This document shows, in pieces, positions 23,317 through 29,088 of a DNA stretch of 29,088 bases (its first letter is position 1; the number at the start of each line of letters is the position of its first letter). A program made the translations under genes and the position numbers. The notes beneath the pieces were generated by a model that was not told the origin of the DNA, ran no database searches, and worked only from the letters and a program-made list of their open reading frames with translations. This stretch comes from Equadaptatus sp045601305 (lineage in GTDB: Bacteria > Synergistota > Synergistia > Synergistales > Synergistaceae): assembly GCA_045601305.1 (NCBI GenBank), contig JAZRZG010000008.1:1-29088 (forward strand). Direction: 5' to 3'.

Positions 23317-26300
23317 TTATTCAAAACTCACAGCATCCTGTACAAGCACCGTAAGTTCTTCTTTAAGTTTGTCATCTGCTTCGTTTACTTTCATTCGCAA
23401 AACAGATACCAGCTGCCTTTCCGTACTTGTAAGTTTAAGACGTACCGCGGAGTCTCCCTTGTGCCTTGCAAGCACGTCCATAAAGCGTCTGAACAAAATT
23501 TCGTCCGCGGAAATTTTATCCTCGTCAAGCACTATTGTAAAATGCTTCGGCAGTTTTTCTTTATACTCCTGTTCCGTGAAAATTTCGTCTGCAAGCAGCG
23601 AAACTCCCCTGTCTTCCTTCGCGTTTCCCTTAACGAGATAAAGTTCGCCGATCTGCAGAAACGGTTTGTACATTGCCCACCTCTTCGAAAACAGGACAAC
23701 TTCCATTTTTGTAGCTGCGTCTTCGAGAGTAATTACCCCCATAGGATCGCCCTTTTTGGTAAATTTTTCTTTGCTTGACGAGAGCAAACCTGCCGTAATA
23801 AGCGGCTCCTTTGCGGAAAGCCACTGTCCGGCGTTTTTAAGCGGACAGGTAATGTAAGGAGCAACAAGCTTTTCAAACTTGTCAAACGGATGCCCCGAAA
23901 TATACAGCCCCGTGCTCTCTTTTTCGTATTCAAGTTTTTCACGCGTTGAAAAATCTTCAGTTTTGACAAGCTGAGGTATATCCGCTTCGTCGTCAAAACC
24001 CGCAAAAAGGCTGCCCTGTTCAGTGTTCTGACTCTGCCTTGCCGCAACATCCATAAAAAGCTGCACGGATTTGAGCACACTTGCCCTGTTCGGTTCAAGA
24101 CTGTCAAAAGCGCCGGCCTTTGCAAGGCTTTCTACAACACCCTTGTTGACCTGACTGTTTGCAGTACGTTTGCAAAAATCCCAGAAAGATTTGAATTTCC
24201 CGCCCTCTCTGCGCGCTTCAACAATGCTTGCGACAGCTTTGTCTCCTGCTTTTGCAATGGCTGAAAGTCCAAGGCGTATAACGCCGCCTGCCGCCGAGAA
24301 ATCCTCCATAGACTCGTTTATGTCAGGCGGAAGAACTGGATAACCATCGTCACGAACGCGGCGTATATAGTTTCCGAGTTCCTCCATGCCGTTGCCGATG
24401 ACACTTGTTAGGTACGCGGCAAGAAATTCAGCGGGGTAATGCGCTTTAAGCCATGCCGTACGATAGCTTATGAGCGCATAGGCAACAGAGTGAGACTTGT
24501 TGAAGCCGTAGCCGGCAAATTTTTCTATCTTGTCAAAAATATCGTTTGCCTGCGCGGCAGAAACATTGTTTTTAGAAGCGCCGTTGACGAATTTTTCGCG
24601 CTGCTCGGCCATGACTTCTTTCTTTTTCTTGCCCATGGCTTTGCGGAGTTTGTCTGCCTGACCGAGTGTATAACCCGCAAGAATTGATGCGCTCTGCATA
24701 ACCTGCTCCTGATAAAGCATAACGCCGTAGGTTTCTTTCATACAATCTTCAAGCGCCGGATGCAGATATTGTATCTGTTCTTCGTTGTGCTTGCGTTTTA
24801 CGTAAGAATCCACCATACCGCTTTCAAGAGGTCCCGGACGGTACATGGCGACAAGCGCGACCATATCTTCAAAACAGTCCGGCTTGAGACGTTTGATAAG
24901 TTCTGTCATGCCCGCGGATTCAAGCTGGAATATACCGAGCGTGTCACCGCGCATAAGCATTTTAAAGGTTTCTTCATCATCAAGAGGAATGTCGGTAAGA
25001 TCTATTTTTCCCTTGCCGCTGCGCTCAATGTTGCTGAGCACGCCCTGAATTGTCGAAAGCGTCTTAAGTCCGAGAAAGTCCATTTTTACAAGCCCAAGCT
25101 GAGCGACAGGATCCATGGAATACTGCGTGACTATCTGCTCTCTGTCCTGTTTGTCAAATTTGCGAAGCGGAACCATTTCTATAAGCGGCTTAGGCGTTAT
25201 GACAACTCCTGCTGCATGCTGCCCGCAATGCCTTGCGATACCAACGATAGGCGTGGACAAATCAAGCAGCCGTTTTACCTGCGGGTCATTGTCATAAAGC
25301 GATTTCAAATCAGGAACTGCGTCTATGGCCTGAGGTATTGTTTTTATACCGGTTTTGAGAGTATTCGGAATAAGTTTTGTAACCTTGCGCACTTCAGGAA
25401 CAGGCATATCCAGCGCTCTGCCTACGTCGGTAATAGCCGCGCGTATCATCATACGGTCAAATGTTATAATTTGCGCGACATGATCCTTACCGTATTTCTG
25501 AACAACGTAAGAAATCAGTTCCTCTCTCTGCTTATCCGACACATCGGTATCAATATCAGGCATACTGATGCGTTCGGGATTAAGGAAACGTTCAAAAAGC
25601 AGGTCAAAGCGCAGAGGGTCAAGTTCAGTAATACCAAGAGACCATGCGACAAGAGAGCCTGCGGCGCTTCCTCTGCCCGGCCCTATTGGAATACCCTTTG
25701 ACTTGCACGCCATGATAATATCGGAAACTATAAGGAAATATCCCGGAAAATCCATGCGCTCTATGACACTGAGCTCATAATCAAGACGTTCCTGATATTT
25801 CGCGGGTACGTTGTCAGTTTTAAGATGCGCTCTAAGTCCAGCGTTGGCAAGTTTTTTAAGGTGCGAATTAAGCGTCTCTCCTTCAGGTATAGGAAACTCC
25901 GGCAGATAGTAGCTGCCGGTGTCGTACTCAAGATTTACATTGCAGCGGTCTGCGATTTTCTGCGTGTTTATAAGCGCGTCCGGCAGTTCGTTTCCGAACA
26001 GCGCCCACATTTCTTCCGGACTGCGGAAATAGTAATCGTCCCCTGTGAATTTGTAACGGTTAGGATTGTCAACACTGCTGTTTGTCCCTATACACAACAG
26101 GACATCGTGCCACTTGGCATCCCCGCGGTTGAGATAATGAGCGTCGTTTGTGGCAATAAGCGGAAAGTTGTGCTCACGCGCTATTTTAATCAGCGCTTTG
26201 TTGACAACAGCCTGTTCCGGAATGCTGTTGTGCTGAAGTTCAAGGAAAAAATTCCCGTCGCCGAGAATGTCTCGGTACATTTCAGCACAATCTGCCGCGC

Positions 26301-26760
26301 CTTTTTCGTCTCCCGAAAGTATCAGCTGCGGAATTTCACCTGCAAGACAGGCAGAAGAAGCAATAAGTCCCTTGTGATATTTTGCAAGCAGTTCGTGGTC
26401 TATTCTCGGTTTGTAGTAGAAGCCGTCAATGTTTGCCAGCGAGTCAAGCATCATCAGGTTATGATACCCCTCGTCATTTTCAGCAAGCAGAACAAGGTGA
26501 TTGTTTTTAGCCTTTCCTTCCCGACGCAGATGTCCTTCAGGGTCAACGTAGAGTTCGCAGCCCATAATCGGCTTAATACCCACCTTGTTACATTCAAGAT
26601 ACAAATCTATGCAGCCGTACATAACGCCATGGTCGGTAAGCGCCAGCGCGTTCATGCCGAATTCCGCGGCACGTTTCGCAAGATCGGGGCATTTGTTTGC
26701 ACCGTCAAGCAGACTGTATTCGCTGTGCACGTGAAGATGCACAAATGGCTTGTCGTTCAT
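23317..26760 (-). CDS. dnaE: DNA polymerase III alpha subunit (DnaE)
   Basis: The replicative polymerase catalytic subunit, 1147 residues, normal for DnaE1. The PHP domain starts with HLHVHSEYSLLDG (residues 8-20) and ALTDHG (39-44). The C-family polymerase core has GPGRGSAAGS (360-369) and the catalytic aspartates in PDIDTD (401-406), then FGYGFNKSH-like GYGFNKSHSVAYA. An OB fold near the C-terminus contains GVITLEDAATKMEVVLFSKRW. The ATG abuts the dnaX stop, giving a clamp loader-polymerase pair expressed together. No proofreading exonuclease is fused. Confidence 0.97.
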   Translation of the reverse strand: MNDKPFVHLHVHSEYSLLDGANKCPDLAKRAAEFGMNALALTDHGVMYGCIDLYLECNKVGIKPIMGCELYVDPEGHLRREGKAKNNHLVLLAENDEGYHNLMMLDSLANIDGFYYKPRIDHELLAKYHKGLIASSACLAGEIPQLILSGDEKGAADCAEMYRDILGDGNFFLELQHNSIPEQAVVNKALIKIAREHNFPLIATNDAHYLNRGDAKWHDVLLCIGTNSSVDNPNRYKFTGDDYYFRSPEEMWALFGNELPDALINTQKIADRCNVNLEYDTGSYYLPEFPIPEGETLNSHLKKLANAGLRAHLKTDNVPAKYQERLDYELSVIERMDFPGYFLIVSDIIMACKSKGIPIGPGRGSAAGSLVAWSLGITELDPLRFDLLFERFLNPERISMPDIDTDVSDKQREELISYVVQKYGKDHVAQIITFDRMMIRAAITDVGRALDMPVPEVRKVTKLIPNTLKTGIKTIPQAIDAVPDLKSLYDNDPQVKRLLDLSTPIVGIARHCGQHAAGVVITPKPLIEMVPLRKFDKQDREQIVTQYSMDPVAQLGLVKMDFLGLKTLSTIQGVLSNIERSGKGKIDLTDIPLDDEETFKMLMRGDTLGIFQLESAGMTELIKRLKPDCFEDMVALVAMYRPGPLESGMVDSYVKRKHNEEQIQYLHPALEDCMKETYGVMLYQEQVMQSASILAGYTLGQADKLRKAMGKKKKEVMAEQREKFVNGASKNNVSAAQANDIFDKIEKFAGYGFNKSHSVAYALISYRTAWLKAHYPAEFLAAYLTSVIGNGMEELGNYIRRVRDDGYPVLPPDINESMEDFSAAGGVIRLGLSAIAKAGDKAVASIVEARREGGKFKSFWDFCKRTANSQVNKGVVESLAKAGAFDSLEPNRASVLKSVQLFMDVAARQSQNTEQGSLFAGFDDEADIPQLVKTEDFSTREKLEYEKESTGLYISGHPFDKFEKLVAPYITCPLKNAGQWLSAKEPLITAGLLSSSKEKFTKKGDPMGVITLEDAATKMEVVLFSKRWAMYKPFLQIGELYLVKGNAKEDRGVSLLADEIFTEQEYKEKLPKHFTIVLDEDKISADEILFRRFMDVLARHKGDSAVRLKLTSTERQLVSVLRMKVNEADDKLKEELTVLVQDAVSFE

Positions 26761-28611
26761 TTATTCTGTGTCGCTTTCTCTGTCTTCTGAATTTTCTTCT
26801 TCAACATAAAGCACGTCTGCCCCTATGAGCTTAAGCATACGATCCATCGACGCGTCAGCAGGCTGTGCGGTTTTTGTCTGAACAGGCTGCGGCTGAATTT
26901 GTACATTCTGCTGCGGCAATACCGGCTTTTGCGAAACTGCGGGAATTTCCGGTTTATCTTCTTCAGTTCCAACAAATTTTTCAACGCCGAATACACTGTT
27001 TACGGCATTTGCTAAAATTTCCGAGTTTTCTGTTTTTTTTAAGAGAGCGGCGTTTTTGCCGTTTCTGACAAATTCAAGTTTCCAGCCGTCGGTATCATTG
27101 ACAATTTCAGCGTCTAACAACGCCGCGGAAAGTTCAAGTTTATGCGCGGAAAACGCATCTGTCATTCCTGCATACAGTTCGTTCACGGAACGCAGTTTTG
27201 CGCACAGTTCGGCAGCGTCATAATTTTCCGTATCAGACGTTTCAAACGCAAACGGCACAGATGAGTTGTCAAAGTGCTGTTCCGCGGCTTCTTCCGCTTT
27301 TTCCGCGACAGGCGCGCTGTTAACCGGTTCAGCAAACTGCTGCGGCATATTTTCAGTTATTGCTTCGGCGCTTTTTTCCTTTTCAAGAATTTCTGTTATC
27401 GCTGCCGCAGCAGTTTCTTCAAGAGGCTGCATACCTGATGCCGCTGATACAACATGCTGAACGGGCTGCGGAATCTCAACGGCGCGGCTGACATCTTCCG
27501 CAGGCTGAGCCGCCGTGCGCTGTTCATTGGTTTTGGTCAGTCCAAGCAGCACAAGCCCCATGAAAATTTCCGTTTTCATTCCGTATTTTGCGCGAGGCAT
27601 AAGTTTGTTGCAGAACGCACAGGCTGCTTTAAGCTGTTCGCTCGTCCGGTCTGCGGCTTCTTTTGCAATCCAGGCATGCTCCGCTTCAGACACTTCGAGC
27701 GCCTCAAAACAGCGTTCTTTCCAGAGCGAATACATCCAAAGATCTCTGTAAATGTTAAATAGCGCCTCAGCAAATGTTTCAACGGAAACGCCGCGGCTGA
27801 ATACCTCATGCATACGCTTTGCGGCAGCTTCCGGCTCTGCGCGCAGAAGCGTAACAAGCTCTTCAAGTTCCGTTCTGCTGCTGCCCCCGAGAAGCCCCTT
27901 AAGACTTTCCAACGTAAGGGACCCGTTGCCAAGCGCAACAGCCTGCTCCGTAATTGAAAGCGCGTCGCGAAGAGCTCCGTCCGCCTGACGCGCGATTTCC
28001 CATATCGCTTCCTTTTCCGCGCTGATACCTTCCCGTTCGCAGATATAGGCAACGCGCTTCACAAGGTCAGCCATTGAAATTCTGTGGAACGGAATATGCT
28101 GGCAGCGTGAACGAATGGTAACAGGCACCTTGTTCGGTTCTGTAGTCGCAAGAATAAAAACAACGTTTGAAGGCGGTTCTTCAAGTGTTTTAAGCAGTGC
28201 GTTGAACGCCTGCTCCGTAAGCATGTGAACTTCGTCTATGATGTAAATTTTATAAACAGCGTTGAGAGGTCTGAGATTGACACGGGATTTAAGGTCGCGT
28301 ATTTCGTTGATACCGCGGTTTGAGGCACCGTCTATTTCGATAACGTCAAGATGTTCGCCTGCGGCTATTGCGCTGCAGTTTGCACATTCACAGCACGGCT
28401 CACAGTTGTCTTTCGGAGAAAGGCAGTTAAGCGCCTTCGCAAGAATTCTCGCAATAGAAGTCTTTCCGCAGCCTCGCGGACCTGAAAAAAGATATGCGTG
28501 TCCGATTCTTTTTTCGTTCAGCGACTGCTGAAGCACTGACACAGCTGCAGTCTGACCGACTACGTCTGAAAAATTCTGCGGTCTGTAGCGTCTGTATAAC
28601 GAAACATACAT
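26761..28611 (-). CDS. dnaX: DNA polymerase III tau/gamma subunit (DnaX)
   Basis: The ATPase subunit of the clamp loader, 616 residues. Walker A GPRGCGKT (44-51), a zinc site (Cys63, 73, 76, 79 region in LNC and EPCCECANC), IIDEVHMLTEQAFNALLKTLEEPP (Walker B) and SRCQHIPF follow in order. Residues ~370-480 are Glu/Ala-rich linker, and the last 70 residues are Pro/Gln-rich and acidic. An A8 run at 27033-27040 (codons for LLKKT, near residue 524) could allow slippage; a -1 shift would stop after about 16 codons and drop the tail. ATG at 28611 has AGGAGG upstream. First gene of the operon. Confidence 0.96.
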   Translation of the reverse strand: MYVSLYRRYRPQNFSDVVGQTAAVSVLQQSLNEKRIGHAYLFSGPRGCGKTSIARILAKALNCLSPKDNCEPCCECANCSAIAAGEHLDVIEIDGASNRGINEIRDLKSRVNLRPLNAVYKIYIIDEVHMLTEQAFNALLKTLEEPPSNVVFILATTEPNKVPVTIRSRCQHIPFHRISMADLVKRVAYICEREGISAEKEAIWEIARQADGALRDALSITEQAVALGNGSLTLESLKGLLGGSSRTELEELVTLLRAEPEAAAKRMHEVFSRGVSVETFAEALFNIYRDLWMYSLWKERCFEALEVSEAEHAWIAKEAADRTSEQLKAACAFCNKLMPRAKYGMKTEIFMGLVLLGLTKTNEQRTAAQPAEDVSRAVEIPQPVQHVVSAASGMQPLEETAAAAITEILEKEKSAEAITENMPQQFAEPVNSAPVAEKAEEAAEQHFDNSSVPFAFETSDTENYDAAELCAKLRSVNELYAGMTDAFSAHKLELSAALLDAEIVNDTDGWKLEFVRNGKNAALLKKTENSEILANAVNSVFGVEKFVGTEEDKPEIPAVSQKPVLPQQNVQIQPQPVQTKTAQPADASMDRMLKLIGADVLYVEEENSEDRESDTE

Positions 28612-28635
28612 AAGACATTCCTCCTCAACTGCTAT

Positions 28636-28664
28636 ATTTTACAATAAACAGCCTTTTAACTCAA
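28636..28664 (-). promoter_or_regulatory. sigma-70-type promoter for the dnaX operon
   Basis: Minus strand TTGAGT (28659-28664), 17-nt spacer, TAAAAT (28636-28641), placed 25 nt before the dnaX start codon with AGGAGG between. Probably drives dnaX through galU, since no terminator is seen inside. Confidence 0.7.
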
Positions 28665-28718
28665 ACATTTATTGTTGCAATTTTTTTTGTAATCGCTAAT
28701 TCACATTACCAACTGTTC

Positions 28719-29016
28719 CATATACAAAAACGATTTTTGTCCTCAAAATGGCAACCCCTTTTATAAAAAACACGGGAGTAAAAAATCCGGGAGTATAGAA
28801 CCGCAGGGGTATAAATAACGGGAAAAGATTTTTAACCCCTGTGTGTACTGCTTGGTTTTCGCTTCTAACTTCCGCCTTCCGACCTCCCGACTCCCGAATT
28901 GCGATTTCCCCCCGCCTCCCAAATTGCAGGGTCAGTTCATATACAGGCGTAAAAAAATTAAGGATTTTTTCAAAAACAGGTTGCCATTTTGACAAGAAAA
29001 ATCGTTTTTGTATATG
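28719..29016. mobile_element. 298-bp element bounded by 38-nt inverted repeats (MITE-like)
   Basis: The arms 28719-28756 and 28979-29016 are inverted copies: a perfect 20-bp outer block (28719-28738 with 28997-29016) and a perfect 14-bp inner block (28743-28756 with 28979-28992), separated by 4 unmatched nt on each side. The interior (222 nt) has no credible gene and includes a heptamer array and a repeated CGGGAGTA. No clear target duplication is seen at the edges. Size and form fit a non-autonomous, miniature inverted-repeat element, but a very large RNA hairpin is another reading. Confidence 0.7.
28861..28909. repeat. second degenerate heptamer array, inside the inverted-repeat element
   Basis: Seven units in register, e.g. 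ACTTCCG CCTTCCG and ACCTCCC GACTCCC. As at 14904-15001, adjacent units are most alike. The unit composition is pyrimidine-rich on the plus strand in both arrays. Confidence 0.65.
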
Positions 29017-29062
29017 TAGGGGCAAGAAACAAATTTTATATGCCTTGCTTGCGGGCGAACTC

Positions 29063-29074
29063 CCGAACGTTCGG
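29063..29074. repeat. 12-bp perfect palindrome near the window end
   Basis: CCGAACGTTCGG, flanked by CTC and AG so that the arms can extend with one bulged base. The 72 nt right of the inverted-repeat element contain no gene start. Confidence 0.5.
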
Positions 29075-29088
29075 AGACTTGCGGAAGT

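Noticed and set aside
28696..29025. A 109-residue minus-strand frame spanning the inverted-repeat element
   Set aside because: Both ends are the inverted arms and the middle is the heptamer array; composition is not protein-like.

Overview
This is a gene-dense bacterial chromosome segment. Almost every gene lies on the minus strand in long, tightly packed operons; only a tRNA-Leu and two genes behind it run on the plus strand. The mix of genes (RicT/PSP1, CdaA-CdaR-GlmM, a TRAP/MtrB protein, DUF4416, a separate NnrD, the [FeFe]-hydrogenase maturase HydE) suggests an anaerobe, perhaps Synergistota or a Firmicutes-related lineage. That placement is inference from gene content; the window holds no rRNA.

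Layout from left to right. (1) 3494-1, minus: acpS-nnrD-tsaE-tsaB-rlmD, with rlmD cut by the left edge. (2) 3590-5918, plus: promoter, tRNA-Leu(UAG), hydE, an exported protein of unknown function, terminator. (3) 16450-6209, minus: def-fmt-NUDIX-xerD-punA-tmk-holB-ricT-ftsY-DUF4416-purB-glpX, closed by a terminator. Genes in this block mostly abut or overlap by 1-29 nt, except at fmt/NUDIX, where a degenerate heptamer array fills the gap. (4) 16408-17241: an 830-bp island without a convincing gene, holding a 24-bp tandem repeat, several inverted repeats, a segment that could fold as a structured RNA, and insertion-sequence debris. (5) 17694-17242, minus: a small exported protein behind a promoter with two 11-bp direct repeats. 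(6) 28664-17828, minus: dnaX-dnaE-mtrB-nfo-cdaA-cdaR-glmM-galU behind a good sigma-70-type promoter. (7) 28719-29016: a 298-bp element bounded by 38-nt inverted repeats, enclosing a second heptamer array.

Functionally, the window joins translation (tRNA-Leu, t6A synthesis by TsaB/TsaE, Fmt/Def start-methionine processing, rRNA methylation), replication (DnaX, DnaE, HolB, Tmk, XerD, Nfo), purine metabolism (PurB, PunA), envelope precursor supply and its c-di-AMP control (GlmM, GalU, CdaA, CdaR), protein targeting (FtsY) and metabolite repair (NnrD, NUDIX). I see no complete novel multi-gene system. The most noteworthy items are the TRAP regulator inside a replication/c-di-AMP operon, the tRNA/hydE junction where the ribosome binding site lies two bases past the CCA end, the inverted-repeat element with its heptamer arrays, and the unexplained structured island at 16.8-17.06 kb.
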